Origin: Agaricus subrufescens
Taxonomy: Eukaryota; Basidiomycota; Agaricomycetes; Agaricales; Agaricaceae
Length of the DNA stretch: 64,000 nucleotides
Direction: 5' to 3'
Assembly (NCBI GenBank): GCA_029945375.1
Contig: CM057067.1
Coordinates: forward strand, 806,001-870,000
This document shows, piece after piece, positions 36,748 through 50,316 of the stretch (within the stretch, counting starts at the first letter, position 1; each line of letters opens with the position of its first letter). The notes under the pieces are model-generated. The model had not been told where the DNA came from and made no database searches. It saw only the letters and a list, made by a program, of their open reading frames with translations. The position numbers were made by a program, and so were the translations under genes.

Positions 36748-38651
36748 TCGATAGATTAAAGTTCCTTAATTCATACAGCATGTTGGCATAGAGTACTAGA
36801 TAATTGCAATTTATGACTGAAGTCATTTTTCTGGATTTAAATCAGTCTGTCGCGTTCAGCATTGCATATTGAGTGCCACTCATTACTCGACGTACAACTT
36901 TGCTTAGTAAGTTTTATTGAAAACATTATCATTCCTGTAAGCAGCCTCATTACCCGCTAATTCAAATGAGATGCGAGATCCCTTGCCACAGATTTCTGTG
37001 GTAAACAAAACGACAGCATCTACCTTGTTGACTTCTGCTCCAGGTCGAAAAGAGTCTTTGACAGACAACCAGCTTACGCGGCGAAGTTATTTACCGGGTT
37101 TAACCCTCTCTAGATCCGATAGGCGTTCTCAATTACTCGCGACGGGACAAGTCCAGACAAGTCTAGGGCCAACGACTGGATCCAATAATTATCCCCGACA
37201 TCCTAACTTAAAATAAGCAACCTCTGTTTTTTTTCTACATAAACCATCGTCCTAGTGAAGAATATTTATTTTCATTGCAGACCCGAACCCGTTATACCCA
37301 TGTCTGACATATCCGGACGTTGTCAGTGTCAAATTTCTATTTATTCGCTTCGTCCGCCTCAAAAACAAACGCCTCTCTGTCGGCATACTACTCTTCAACC
37401 CCGTTCTCATTTTTCTCCACCGAGAGCCCTTTTTATGTTCCTTCCGTCTCGCAAAACACTTCACTTGACATCCTGTATACAAGAGGCCCTGGTCGGCTAA
37501 TTAAGTAGCTGTTTGAATTACTTTAGTAACTCGATAAATCGTAGTAGGATGATTCGGGAAAGTTCCGCAAGCAATACTCGAAATAAACTAAGCGAGATCG
37601 AGATCCTCTGTCAAAGTTTCGATCTAGGAGAGAATGATGCTGCTGATATATCCGTCAGATTGATCATCACGCATCATACATCATGAACGGCGGCGTGGCT
37701 TCGAGTGGCAATTTAAATATAACTTTATTACTTGTGTTTAGGATTGGCCATACTGGCTTCTTTAGACCCCGGTCCCTCGTACTGACAGTTCCTAACACTT
37801 CGCACCTCTCCTTACGTTGGCCGCATGATTACAAACCCGGGGCCCCAGCGCCCTCAGTGCCATGGGACCTTGGCGAAGCTTTCATTGTGATGATTCTGGT
37901 CTCCCCCCGCTTACCGTCCTAGCGATTCCGCTGGAGAAGCTACTCATCCGTCATCGCGTCTAAAAGTTTCATTTTCTTCCCACGAGAGTACTTTTGCCGC
38001 TGCCATTGTGCTGTACAAGGAAGAGGCCTTCACACGTCGAGAACCCGATACTAGTGGCGAGTCACCTTTAAGAACGCACTCTTTTATATCTGTCGATGAA
38101 CGTCGGTTATACTGCTAATTTATCAGTCGCCGGTTTCATAGTGTGATGTGATGCCCAATTGCCATTGGACACAGGCAAACTTGAAGTTGTCGCTGAGTTG
38201 TCGTTCGCTGTTATGATGCGAGGCGGTGCAGTACGACGGCGGACGTAAACTGCCAACTTGGTGAACGGCGGGCCGCCGGTCCGGTGAAGTTGACCTGTGA
38301 TGGGCCTGTGACGCAGCATCTTCCACTAGCAACAAGCCACCAGCAATTCTGTTCAGATGTGGTGATGCTGTCTTCAGGAGTCATTTCTTCGTCTCATGTA
38401 TCAACGACGCCCCCTTTTACTCATGCAACATATCGCCGCACAAGCAAGCTTACACGATGGAATTCCACCCGAGGCCCGAAGCCTCGTGTTCTGATTTCTC
38501 GAGCACCTGAGTATCTGCTCAGCTCAGGACTTGCCATACTCGGATTTCTAGAACCTGGGCGTGATCTCTCACGCCTAATCAACTGCCTTCGATGCCGCCA
38601 TAAATTTAGTCTAGTGGTCAAAGCTCACTTTGACAATACCTCTCACGAACT
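36748..38651. other. Intergenic region, no gene seen
   Basis: About 1.9 kb holding the peroxygenase 3' UTR and the promoter of the first pectinase. Several short open frames overlap on both strands without domains. No repeat was recognised. Confidence 0.45.
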
Positions 38652-40690
38652 ATGGCGCTCACAAAGTGGATCGCATTCGCCTTGGGTGCATTATTGTTTA
38701 CAGTAACCGGTGTAGAGGGAAAGAACTGCACATTACGTCCTATGGGTGTAGGGATGGACGATACTGATAAAGTATATGACTCTCGCCATCAGTAATCCAG
38801 GCTCATTCTGAGCGAGAGTGTAGATTGAAGCCGCCATCAAGGCCTGTGGTCATTCTGGTTCTATTGTGTTCGAAAGAGGGACATTCAATGTCACTAGGTA
38901 AGTTCTCTTTCGGGCAAAGTATACTCTCACCAGATATAATTGCTTACTCTCGTTACAGAAAGATGCTTTGGGACCTTGATAATGCGCACATTGACCTCAA
39001 AGGGACTTTGAGCGTAGGTATACGTATATGTATCTCAAGACAACTACCTTCATTGGGGGCTTTTTCGATTAGTTTCAACCCAATATAGATCATTGGCTTG
39101 ATGAGAGCAATACTTTCCAAGTCGTTTTCATTCAGGTCTGTTTTCTCTTCATTTGTAACTTCTCTCTTGAAGAACTACTGATCAGGGAGTTTAGAGTCAA
39201 TCTTCATGGTTTGTTGTAACCGGTAAGAATTTTGTGGTCGACGGGCATGGTACTGGTGGTATAGATGGAAATGGTCAGGTGAGTAGAATTTCTATTGGTT
39301 AAGGCTTGAAATTGACTGGAGGAGATAGCCTTGGTGGAACCTCTTTCAAACTACGCTTCCTCGACTGGATGGCGATGGCCGGCCGATTTCCTTTACCTTG
39401 TGGAGGACCAACAATGCGGTCATTCGCGGATTTAGAATTCATAGCCCTCCATTTTGGGCACACGCTGTTGCTGAATCGACGGATGTGTTGTATGAAAATA
39501 TAGTGGTCAATGCTACCAACACTGATCCTACTTTCTCCGGCCAAAAGTACGTACTAATGGCATATTTCCTTCAGTTTCACGAGAACTGATTCTCTTTTCA
39601 GCATCGTCTGGAATACCGATGGTAAGGTTTCGGAAGTACTGCACCTGTGCAAAGATATCGAGTATACAAACATTTTCAGGTATTGATACCTATAGAAGTT
39701 CTCATGTAACGATGGTTAACTGGGATGTCACCTGTGGAGACGACTGCATTGCGATCAAGGGTGTAAGTCTTCTCATCCACTTCGTTCCCGGCGCAACCAT
39801 TAAATCTTCTATCGAAATATGTCAAGAACTCTACCAATATAACCGCTCGAAACTTTGTTTGTCGGGGTGGTGAAGGTATTGCTTTCGGATCTTTAGGTCA
39901 ATATTCAAACTTGGTAAGTCATTGTCCAAATTAAGCACGAGTACTCTGACATGGTCGATGTAGACAGATTTGGTTTCTGACGTCCTTGTTGAGAACGTGC
40001 AGGTAACAAAAATTCAATTCCGTAGTCGCTGTTAAGTTGGCACCGTTCATCCAATCTCTTCGTTTCAGGTGTTACGTCTTCCCTCGCAGGTGCAGCCAAA
40101 CAATGAACATGGCGTAAGTTGAACCTCCCTGTGGACGACTATAATCTGATAAATATGTATTAGATTTACTTCAAATCTTGGGATGGATCATTGAACAATG
40201 GTGTACCACCCACCGGTGGAGGCGGAGGTTCAGGTGAGCGTAGTGCTCAAAAAAAAAACACTGTCGTATTGAGACAACAATTAGGACATGTAAAGAATGC
40301 TGTTTTCCGGAACTTTACGTTGGACCGGGTCACCACCGCTGTGCAAATCATACAAGATTTTGGAGGGGGGTGAGTTTCTGAGATAGTTTGGACCGCTCAA
40401 ATTTTACTCATATTCCCTAAGCGGAACCATTGGTTCTCGTGTTGAATTCCAGGACATGCGATTTGAAGACATTAGAGGCACTACGAATGAATCTACAAGT
40501 AAGACGCCCTCCATCAGCTCCACAGACCTCGCTAATCACAAGTGTAGTCGTAAACCTCGCGTGTAGCTCAGCTGTTGGTTGTTCCGATCTCGTTTTCAAA
40601 GATTTCGATGTTCGTAGTCCCGGCGGTACAGGTGAAATCGTCTGCGAGAATACTCACAAAATAGTGGGATTGCAAGGCAAGTCTTCTTAA
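38652..40690 (+). CDS. GH28 pectinase (polygalacturonase-like), copy 1
   Basis: Secreted glycoside hydrolase family 28 enzyme with a right-handed beta-helix, likely cutting galacturonan or a related pectin backbone. Exon 1 (38652-38771) has a signal peptide (MALTKWIAFALGALLFTVTG, then VEG) and ends GMDDTDK. Exon 2 starts at 38824 (IEAAIKACGHSGSIVFERGT). Further exons give MLWDLDNAHIDLKGTLS, SSWFVVTGKNFVVDGHGTGG and DGDGRPISFTLWRTNNAVI. Active-site motifs follow: N-T-D in IVWNTDG; D-D in NWDVTCGDDCIAIKG; and CRGGEGIAFGSLGQY at the position of the classic GHG loop, here with Glu instead of His. The end has LGHVKNAVFRNFTLDRV and CSDLVFKDFDVRSPGGTGE. About a dozen introns. The stop is at 40688-40690. 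Exact specificity cannot be told. Confidence 0.88.
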
Positions 40691-41008
40691 AATAGAGCAA
40701 ACCTTCTTTATGATCGCTCAAACTTCGATGTTCTCTAGCCGGCTGTAATTAAAAGTGCCCCTATTTCCCTACTTGAGATAAGTACCCTGATAGGAATAAA
40801 CGAGTTATTCATCAATCTAGTCGGAAGTTAAGTGGTCTCGGATTTTCAGCTGCGGGCCGAACGGCGCATTTGCCAAGTCCTCATGACTGTACTTGTGATC
40901 ATAATCTTGGCTTCTGTTCTTCTCGAAGAATTTTGATTTGAGTGATATATGTTCATCGAGGATTAGCTCTCACGGACATTGGTCTCTTTCCCAAGTTGCT
41001 GTCGGAAC

Positions 41009-43112
41009 ATGTTCAGCGTTTTGAAAGTATTCTTTTGGCTGTTTTGTGTTCAAAGTGTGTTTGCTGCGACATGTCGTTTGAAGCCTTTAGGCGGGGGACG
41101 GGATGATACGAGCCAGGTATGCATGTATCCTTCTCTCGTGAGACGGATGGAGTTCGTTGACCGGTGGAGATTTAGATTGAGCAGGCCATTGCGACTTGTG
41201 GCCAGTCTGGTACAACGGTCTTTGAGGAGGGTTCTTTCAATATTACCCGGTAAGTTCCCATTACGGTTACGGGTTCCCGCTCATGATCGGCGTAGAAAGA
41301 TGATGTGGAACCTGAAGAATGCGACTGTGGATCTACACGGTTTATTGAGCGTACGTCCGGTCTCTTACTGTCAATGTATATGTCAAAAGCTCCTTTCTTT
41401 GATGGCGATATGTATAGTTCAATCCTGATATACAATTTTGGTTGGATCCTGCCAACACCTTTCGAGTTGTATTTATCCAGGTCTGTATATGTTTTGATGG
41501 AATGTTCTATGAGTGACAGTTGATGTTCCTGATATCTAGAGTCAAGCGTCATGGTTCGTCGTGACTGGATCTGATTTTGTTATTGATGGTCATGGTACTG
41601 GCGGGATTCAAGGGAACGGTCAGGTACAGTCAGATTCTGACATAGAAATGGCCTCAGTGTTCGATGACTATACTTAGCCTTGGTGGTCTTTCTTTGCGAC
41701 TCGTGTTAGGGAAGATGGAGATGGTCGTCCTATTTCGTTGACAGTCTGGCGAGCAACCAGAGCGATTATCAGAAATTTCCGAGTGGAATCACCACCGTTT
41801 TGGTCAAATGAGGCGGCGGAGTCGCAGGATGTTTTGTTTGATGGGATGTTGGTCAACGCTACCAATACAGATCCGAAATTCGCTGGACAGAAGTGAAGTA
41901 GTTATTATGTTTTGTTGTAGGGAATTGACTGACGACGGATTGTGTCTAGTATTGTGCCGAATACCGACGGTCGGGGGTGTTTCGTATAGATGCGGTTGTG
42001 ATTGTTGCTAACCCATGATCAAATATGGTTCGTAGGTATTGGAACATATCGAAGTGATCGAATCTCGTTTGTCAATTGGGATGTGACATGTGGAGATGAC
42101 TGTCTCGCCATAAAAGGAGTATGTCGCTCTTGTCATATTTTCTGATCATTCCACCTATTATCCGGGCAGAATTCGTCAAATATCTACGCGCGGAACGTCA
42201 CTTGTCGAGGTGGGAACGGCATTGCGTTCGGGTCCCTTGGTCAATATGCCAACATGGTGAGTGAGAAGAATTCTATGTTGATAGGAGAATTGTTCAAATA
42301 TATTTAGAGTGACCTGGTGGAGAATGTATGGTTGGAAGATTTGACGGTAAGCGGTTGGATTTTGTAGTCCGGGAAACGAAGATTAGATAACCACCATCTA
42401 TTCAGATGACCAGAATAGATCCCAATGTGCAACCAAACATGCAGAATGGAGTATGCAGTTCGTCGAGAACTTACTGCCTTTGCTTGACGACCGTCTCCCT
42501 CTTTGATTAGGTGTATTTCAAAACTTGGGATGGCTCGATTAATGGACAACCCCCAACCGGTGGCGGTGGCGGTCCAGGTTGTTCTCGTCTTCTACTTCTT
42601 GAGACACTATTATTGACTGGATGATAGGAATGGTGCGGAACATTACCACAAAAAATGTCCACCTCGATCGAGTAAACTTGCCGCTCCATATTTATCAAAC
42701 TAACGGCGGCCATTCGTGCGTCAGCTTCCTTCCGGATCACACTCTGATCATCTGAAACCTGTACAGGAACGACTTGCCCTCCAAGATGACATTTAGTGAC
42801 CTCAGCTTTATCAACTGGACTGGAAACGCCTTGAGAAACACACGTCAGTGCAGAAGAGTTTTGGTTACGATCGGCTGAAACGTAATGCTATTGACAGTTG
42901 TAGATATCGAATGCAGTCCTGCTGGGGGATGCGAGAACATTGCGTTTCAAGGCTACAAGCCAGCAGTTCCTACCAATCAAGACGCCATCTTGATCTGTCA
43001 AAACGTGGATGGTCTGACAGGCCTAAATGGTCGGTGTATCAGATATGTGACACTGCAATTCTTGACACAGGTTTTGTTCTCAGCCCCATGCAATACGACC
43101 GGCCGCCCGTGA
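41009..43112 (+). CDS. GH28 pectinase (polygalacturonase-like), copy 2
   Basis: Tandem paralogue of the preceding gene, same strand, about 320 bp downstream. It starts with a signal peptide (MFSVLKVFFWLFCVQSVFA), then ATCRLKPLGGGRDDTSQ. Exons follow the same order: MMWNLKNATVDLHGLLS, ASWFVVTGSDFVIDGHGTGG, DGDGRPISLTVWRATRAII and NIVPNTDG. Next are NWDVTCGDDCLAIKG and the loop CRGGNGIAFGSLGQY, with Asn where classic GH28 has His. SDLVENVWLEDL, VYFKTWDGSINGQPPTGG and NITTKNVHLDRVNLPLHIYQ follow. The C-terminal exons VVDIECSPAGGCENIAFQGY and NQDAILICQNVDGLTGLN splice to APCNTTGRP and a stop at 43110-43112. NTD and DD catalytic residues are intact. Probably a secreted exo- or endo-acting pectinase. 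Confidence 0.88.
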
Positions 43113-43376
43113 GGACCATGTGTTCGTAGTAATAGTACCTGTACTATACAATCAGAAATGTGATCCCGGCCCGCCGAGGCAGTTCGAGAGTCGGCAGAGA
43201 GGGGCTGATTATAGCCGCAAGCACTATGGCAACGGGTGACGAGATCAGTGATGTAAACAATACAAGCCACCACGACTGCCGGATCCCTCCCTTTCCTTTA
43301 CCTCTTCCTCTCATCACCAGCAGGCCGGGGCCGTTCTTTCTTTTCGCTACGCTGGACGTTCGTTTTTCATCTTCTC

Positions 43377-45614
43377 ATGTCGTCAAAGCGCTCTTCGGGT
43401 TTAGACTTTTCTGATGGGCAGAGCCCTATGCTGCAGCTTCAACAACACCCTGACCTCGCTATCCCTTATGGCACCGGTCTGCAGCCCGGTCATCTACAAC
43501 GTAATAAGACGGAGAGAAGAAGGTTGCAAGGTCTTCAACGCTCCAATACCGTCGGTTCCTCAGCTCAACCGGCTTTCACCCAGGCCAAGACGGTCAAGCA
43601 ACGCCTCGGAGTATGGATGATTAATGAAGGAGGGCGTCGACTGTTCTTCTTTGTTTGGGTTTTCTTGCACCTTTTGGTCGCCGTCTTCGGTTTTTTCAAC
43701 TACCAGCTCAAGGACAATAACGTCGATGCCCGGAAAACGTTTGGAGTCACTTACGGTCTGTGTATCACCCCACCCCAAGGCCGTAGTCAACCTACTCACG
43801 CTCTTCACCAGCTATCGCTCGCACGGCTGCATTAGTTCTTCATGTCGACGTCATCTTCATCCTCTTGCCCGTCTGCCGTAATCTCATATCTCTGCTTCGT
43901 CGCACGCCTTTAAACGATATCATTCCTTTCGACAAGGCAGTCACCTTCCACAAGGCGACTGCTTGGTCCATAGTGGTGTTCACCGCCGTTCACGTAATTG
44001 CCCACATGGTCAACTTCGCTGAACTTGCAATTGCACAACCTCCCCAGGCGGGCAGCAGGGTCGTTCTTTTCCTCCTTGCCAACTTCACTACAGGCCCCGG
44101 TGTTACTGGGTGGATTATGGTTCTCTGTCTCGCTATCATGGTTTTCTTCGCTATGGAGAAACGTCGTCGCGCTCATTTCGAACGATTCTGGTACTCTCAT
44201 CATCTCTTCATTATCTTCTTCATCAACTGGCAGCTTCATGGCATGTTTTGTATGATCAAACCCGATCGTCCTCCCTACTGCTCTTACAACAACATTGGAG
44301 TGTTCTGGGTGAGTCATTTGTGATGTATCTAGTAGTTCTTGACTGTTCTAATGACCTGGCAGAAATATTGGCTTGTTGGTGGTGTCATCTGGATCTTTGA
44401 GCGTATCCTTCGTGAAGTCCGCTCCCGCCACTACACCTATATTTCCAAAGTCATTCAACACCCGTCGAACGTTATGGAGCTTCAGATCAAGAAAGAAAAG
44501 ACTAAAGTCCGTGCAGGACAGTACATCTTTCTCTGCTGTCCTGAAGTCTCGTACTTCCAATGGCACCCCTTTACTCTTACTAGGTGCGCCTCTATCGCTG
44601 CCCCTGATGATCTCCTTTTGCTAATTGGAATGCCTGCAGCGCTCCCGAAGAAGATTACTTGTCCGTCCATATCTCTGTCAAAGGCGACTTTACTAGGGCT
44701 CTTGCCCAATCCTGTGGCTGTGACTTCAGTAAGAAAAAAGGAGAGAAAGACTCAGCTGCTGGCGGCAAAGTTATTGGTACCAACTATAACCCTCCTATCA
44801 ATGTGACACTTCCCCGTATTATGGTCGATGGTCCATTTGGAAGTGCTAGCGAGGATTTCTCGAAGTTTGAGACCGTTTTATTGGTCGGAGGTGGAATCGG
44901 CGTTACACCCTTTGCCTCGTGAGTTATATAGTTGCTGCTGCTGAAAGATATCCCGACTGAACGATTGATTGATGCTAGTATCTTGAAGACCATCTGGTAC
45001 CGCATGAATGGCCTCAACAACTCCAAGCCTACGCGGCTTTCCAAGGTAATTACTTTCCGAAACTAGCTTCTCACCAACAATTGATAAATATTATTCTAAG
45101 GTTTACTTCACTTGGGTCATTCGTGATATCGGTTCTGCAGAATGGTTCCACTCGCTTCTTCACGCTATTGAAGAACAAGATGTTGGAAATCGTATTGAAA
45201 TTAACATCTACCTCACTGCCAAGTTGAGAGAAGATGAAATGAACAATATTATCGTCCAAGATGTTGGAGCTGAAAAGGATGCCATTACTTCGCTTCGTGC
45301 TCCCACTCATTTTGGTCGTCCTAATTGGGATCGAGTGTTTGGTTCGATCGTTGAGAAACATCCTGAAACTGATGTCGGTGTGGTACGTGCTCTTTAGTTA
45401 CAGACTCACAATTTGGAGATTGATTTTTTTTTTTCGGTGAATTAGTTCTTCTGTGGTCCTCCTGCTATATCCAAGACTCTACACCAAATGTCAAACAAGT
45501 GGTCTAATCCAAAGGGTACCAGGTTCTTCTTCGGTAAAGGTATGTCTTGATTCTGTAAAAAAAAAAATTATGATAAGTAAAAACTCACTTTTTACTTCCT
45601 TAGAAAACTTCTGA
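43377..45614 (+). CDS. noxB: NADPH oxidase, NoxB/Nox2 type
   Basis: Membrane flavocytochrome that passes electrons from NADPH through FAD and two haems to oxygen, making superoxide. Fungal Nox enzymes control fruiting, sexual development and hyphal differentiation. A hydrophilic, Gln/Ser-rich N-terminal extension of about 75 residues precedes [19 protein letters not shown]. With [11 protein letters not shown] this is typical of NoxB rather than NoxA. Haem-region helices include [30 protein letters not shown], and [20 protein letters not shown]. The FAD site is at [20 protein letters not shown]. The NADPH-binding parts are [16 protein letters not shown] and [14 protein letters not shown]. The C-terminus is RFFFGKENF, the usual Nox end. 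No EF-hands, so activation should depend on a NoxR/Rac-type regulator, as in other fungi. The first intron is at [15 protein letters not shown]. Confidence 0.93.
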
Positions 45615-46271
45615 TCCTCGAAAGTTGGGGTTCGTTTTCGTGCTGTGAGGTCCTCGGACAAATTTTTTTTGGCTCATCATGTTAACGTTCCCTCGTACAT
45701 CAATACACCGATGCCGCACCCACCCCCCAAATCCTTTTTTGTGCATTGTTCATACGTCGTTCTTCTGATTTTGAGTATGTAGGTTAAAAATTTCTTCGGA
45801 TTTAGAGATTGTGTGATATATTTAAAAATTATCTTTATGGGAGATTTAGAGTGTTGTAGGAAAGAGATACGTAATTTCACCTTAATTGTTGTGAACGATT
45901 TTCGAGGGAGGGAACTTTGTAATGCTTTGGTGGTTCTGGCTCATGGTTAAGGAGCTTGTGTGGGTTCAAAGCCTGGACCGTGGCAGTGTGATTGTATGTC
46001 TCTGAGTGTGGCGTACTTCATAACCGTCTAGTTGATGCACTTATATCTGGTATACTCCATAACTTATATTGGTCGAAAGTTCAAGCTCATTTATCGAGCC
46101 GTGTCCTATGCAAACATCGCCATGTTCCATCTCCGGTCATTCAATACAGTATCAGTGAGCGCATATAACCTAACCAAAAATACTCTACCAACTCCAAGTC
46201 CTCGAGTACTTCGAAATAAGAGAGAAATAACATAACGTCCAGAAAATTCGCCTCCGCACAAAACTAACAAA
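45615..46271. other. Convergent 3' region between noxB and the amidotransferase
   Basis: Two genes end towards each other here. The sequence is T-rich after noxB and should contain both polyadenylation regions. No other feature was seen. Confidence 0.5.
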
Positions 46272-47485
46272 TTAAACAGTCGAATGACCGGCGTCAAGAA
46301 GATATTTAGCACTGCGCTTCTTTGGTTCACCAACAACTTTACCAGCATGCTTCCCATGTTTCTTCGGCTTAGCCACAATCCTCTCATCCTCACTATAATC
46401 CACACCAAACATCTCCCAGAACGTTTTACCAATCACCAGAACCCCATCATAATCAGCTCCCCACCTCTTCCCAGTTCCATGTTTCGAAATGGGCTCGTGC
46501 TCGTGATCAGCAGCACCACGAGGACCAAAGTACCCCGCATAAGCGGTATCGTTTATATGGTTCTTCTCATTACGCTGATGAATGAGCTCGGTAACGGTGG
46601 GTTCATCGAATTCTGGGTGTCCTTGACTAGTCAAAATATGAACATATTCAACTAATTTGAAATCTGGGTTTTCGGAATTCCGCCCGAATTCGTAAAATTT
46701 GACGATTCCTTGGTTGGGCGTCAAGTCAGAATGGGCTAGGAGATAGATCTCGCCTGATGCGAGGTGACTGCTGAGAGAGTCTAGAAGCACGATGTCCTGA
46801 TGGAATTCTTGGATTCCCTATTTTGTTGAGGGTTCTTATTTAGATCTTTTGCTTGGAGGTTCGATTATATATATGTTACTTACTATGCGGTCAACACCGT
46901 AGAGCAATTTACCCATGGGAGTAGTTTTGACCATTGTAGGACCAAGCTCCCATTTGTTAGGGTTTGGTCCGACCTCACCACCTAAAGAACGACAGATGAT
47001 CTGATGCCCGAAGCATACACCTAGAAGGAAAGTAATCAGAAAATGACCATTGTTTTGAATATATATACCAAAGACTGGACTTACCGACGAGTCTGACATC
47101 AGGATGATTGATTCCGACATGGCGAACGAAATCTACAAGTTTGACGACCCACTCTGCGGATGACCAAGCGTCCTCAGCTAAAGACAGTGATAGATTAATT
47201 CCCCAGGAAAATCTCGCCGAGAGGTAAGAAAAAATCAAACTTACGGGATCCAGAAAGAATAATGACATCGTACTCGTCGATAAGACCCTCCTCAGGATAT
47301 TCCATTTTCTGAGCGTCATATGGATCCATGATAAGTCTATATCCAGAGTGTTTCGGCAGAGAGGCATTTAACCATCTCCTGTACATGTTAAGATAGTCGC
47401 CATTGAGGTCCTTCAGTTTTTTAGTCCAGAAGCCGTTGACGTATAGAGCAGCGCGAACGATTCTAGGGCTGTTTCCAGCAGGCAT
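46272..47485 (-). CDS. Class I glutamine amidotransferase (GATase1) protein
   Basis: Stand-alone GATase1 domain related to GMP-synthase-type glutaminases and to uncharacterised fungal proteins such as yeast YLR126C. It starts MPAGNSPRIVRAALYVNGFW, with YDVIILSGS as the early strand. AEWVVKLVDFVRHVGINHPD follows, then the nucleophile elbow VCFGHQIICRSLGGEVGPN, with the catalytic Cys in G-V-C-F-G. The later triad residues His and Glu lie in SQGHPEFDEPTV. The exon IQEFHQDIVLLDSLSSHLAS links the halves. The C-terminus has a lysine-rich tail (KPKKHGKHAGKVVGEPKKRS) that could be a nuclear signal. Three or more short introns. The ammonia-accepting partner or true substrate is unknown. Confidence 0.85.
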
Positions 47486-50316
47486 GACTAGGCAAAGGAG
47501 GTAGATGATGAAGTAGGGGTAAGTAAAAGCAATGGTGAATTTTATAGGTGGTTCCTTGTGTGTATATGCGGGTTTGCGAGGAGAATAAAGTTCGCTGAAT
47601 GCTATGGTGTGCTTGGCCTGTCAACTTCTCGATGTCCTATCAGTGCCTTGTATGCTCTTACACAGGGGAAAGCCTCGTCCGTGATGGTACAGCATAGATT
47701 TAATGACTTGGATGCTAAGCACGGCGTACGCGGACGGGTTGAAGTACCATTTGTATCGAGAGACCACTCGGGTGGTTGTATCATCATCGTAATGATGACT
47801 ATCAACATCTTCAATCACCCAACGGGAAAGCAACGCCAATGGCCATAGAAGACCTAAAGGTACCTCCTCCCCACCGCCTATATTTATTTATCTTGCTCAG
47901 AGGGGAGAAGGGGTCAGATTGTGCGGTCGAAAAGCTGTAAGTCACTGTACACCTGTTCAGCGACTCGGGACGACCGCTCAGAATGCTTCAACGCCAACTC
48001 TGTAAGGACTTCCTCCCTGTTTCAGTACAAAATGACATTCTTCACTTCATATTTCACTAACGTCACCTTCCAGCAATACAAACTGTCCGATACTTGAAGT
48101 TTCACGAAGGCCGCTCATGCGTCCGGTCAATGGAAGCTTGTCTTGGTTCCGAGCTGAAACCTCTCCGTAGAGTGGCATATGTCACAGCTTGTGAGCGCCC
48201 CGTTTTCCTTGTCAATACACTATTGAGGAAGGATAGGATTATCCATGACTGTTCTGATAGCCGAGTGTTAATCATGTCCGAGGCCTACTAGAAAAGAATT
48301 CAGATCACGCCCATTGTCTTCGAAAGACATTGAGACTTACCTATATGAAGACCTGCCTATGTGCCGTAGAATGGCAGCATAGTGACTAACACGGCTAGAG
48401 TTTGCTTGTGACATTTCATCTATCATATCCGCCGATCCGGTTCATCATCCTGCCCGGTTGACTTTACCGTCACAGGCTTGCTTTACCACTAGAAACATCC
48501 GTCACCCCCTCCATCTGTACCGTCTTGCGTTCAGGGGTCACTCCCCCAATTTGGCAGTCCCAACATTTCCGGGGGCATTTGCCCATATCAGGCAACAGGT
48601 GACCTTGTCGTCGCGGCTTATACCAATTCATACACTTTACTATTAATGAAAGACTTTGTGGAGGGGAAACTAGGACCAGGTTGTACACCCTGAACCTGTG
48701 TCCCATGCTGAGCAGTCAACAGTGAGGAAGAAATCTGTTATTTTCGTATGTTGACGTACAATGTGCTACTACTTCGCTTATCACCTGCCTGATGGTTTTT
48801 GGACATGATGTGCGTTCCACGCACCAAGCCCATGAACTGCGTCAAATAACACAATTCATTGTTGCACTCAACAATACCCTTCAAGATCTCGAAATATCTA
48901 CGACTTCACATTCCACTCTGGATCCCCTAATCCTCACCTGTATCATTTCCCGTATCATCACTCCTTTGAGAAAATAAGAGTACAGTTATATTTGAGTGCC
49001 TGAAACATGTATGAAATGCGTCCTGCTCACATCAGAATCAAGGATGTTATTGAGTGATTGTTGCCGAATTTGTAGTTAGATATAGCGCTAGGGTGCATCA
49101 ACTCTTTGCAAGTCATATTCACATGCCTCCTGGGTTGAGTCGATACTGATAGTAATGCCTCTTCTTTTATGACCACTCACTGAAGGCACTCTTGTGAAGG
49201 GGATGGTAAAGTTTTAAAATATCATAGAAGGCGTCCTTGATGGATTGGGATTATACCGCAACGCATATCCTGTGATGTAGTATATGAACGTCTTTCCTTT
49301 TGATGCTGTGTTTCATTGTATCATCAACCTTCCTTCGCTCCGGCAGTTGGGACGGAATATTGTGCAACACTGAGGTTGACTTTCAACAACCAACGCCTAA
49401 GTGGGAAACATCCTAAACTACATTTTGATCCTGTGAAATTTGAATCCAAAAGAATAGCTGCGAAACATGAAACACTTGGTCAGTCCCGCTTTCCGTCTTT
49501 CGTAGAATAATCCGAGCTTTCAAACCTCTTCCGAATGCTCCTTGTGATGCACAGTAGCCGCCATTTAGTACTTCCTGTTCCTCTCAGATTCAGACGACCA
49601 CTTCTCTTGCCAGCAATTTTCAAACCTTAAGGCTTCGGAGTAAACATGGCCCAGAGCAATGGCTATCTTTGAACACTTGGCACTGCATTAATCTCTCGGC
49701 GAGTTCCCAGTCATTGTTCAGCCATCTCAAAGACTCATTTCTTTGCCTGTGTTTGTTCCTATGATGTATCAATTATAAATGTGGTCGCGTTTTTCTGATT
49801 TTTGTAATCTCACGATCCTTTAGTGAACAATCAGACTAGTGATGGCTGGCCAGAACAGCACAAGCACGGTACAAACTCGGGTCAGTCATTTTTCGTGCCA
49901 AATGCTGCCAGTGGTCCCTTAGTTGCGCCTGGCACTTCAAACCTCCTACTGCCCCAGTTATCAGTGGGGGAAAGTTTTTGTCAAGGGGGTAGGTACCACA
50001 ATTTGCTATCCAAATTGAGGACAAGCAAGTAACTATACATTGCGATCTCACAGATATCATTGGTACTACAATCACCATCTCTTTCTGATATTTAGTGGAG
50101 TGGGTGAAATGGTGCCAAGCTTCGTATAGTCATGAGGTCCAATCGCACTCTAACATTGGGTGGGCAAGTTGCCATTAATCACTCAGGTACTACTCAGGAC
50201 TTGATGACATCCAACACTCCACTGCTTTGGTCTTAGTTTCACAGCATAGAGTGGGATATAAGCCCCCTATGCTTGGATCTACTCGCTCGTTAACCCATAC
50301 AACTCCCAAATTGACA
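47486..50316. other. Gene-poor 2.8-kb region
   Basis: No gene I can support. All open frames are under 100 codons and lack domain motifs, and no splice-linked series of conserved segments was found. No long repeat was recognised. The promoter of the amidotransferase lies at the left end and that of the DUF6533 gene at the right end. Confidence 0.45.

Noticed and set aside
43910..44317. 135-codon minus-strand frame
   Set aside because: Antisense shadow of the noxB membrane-domain exon.
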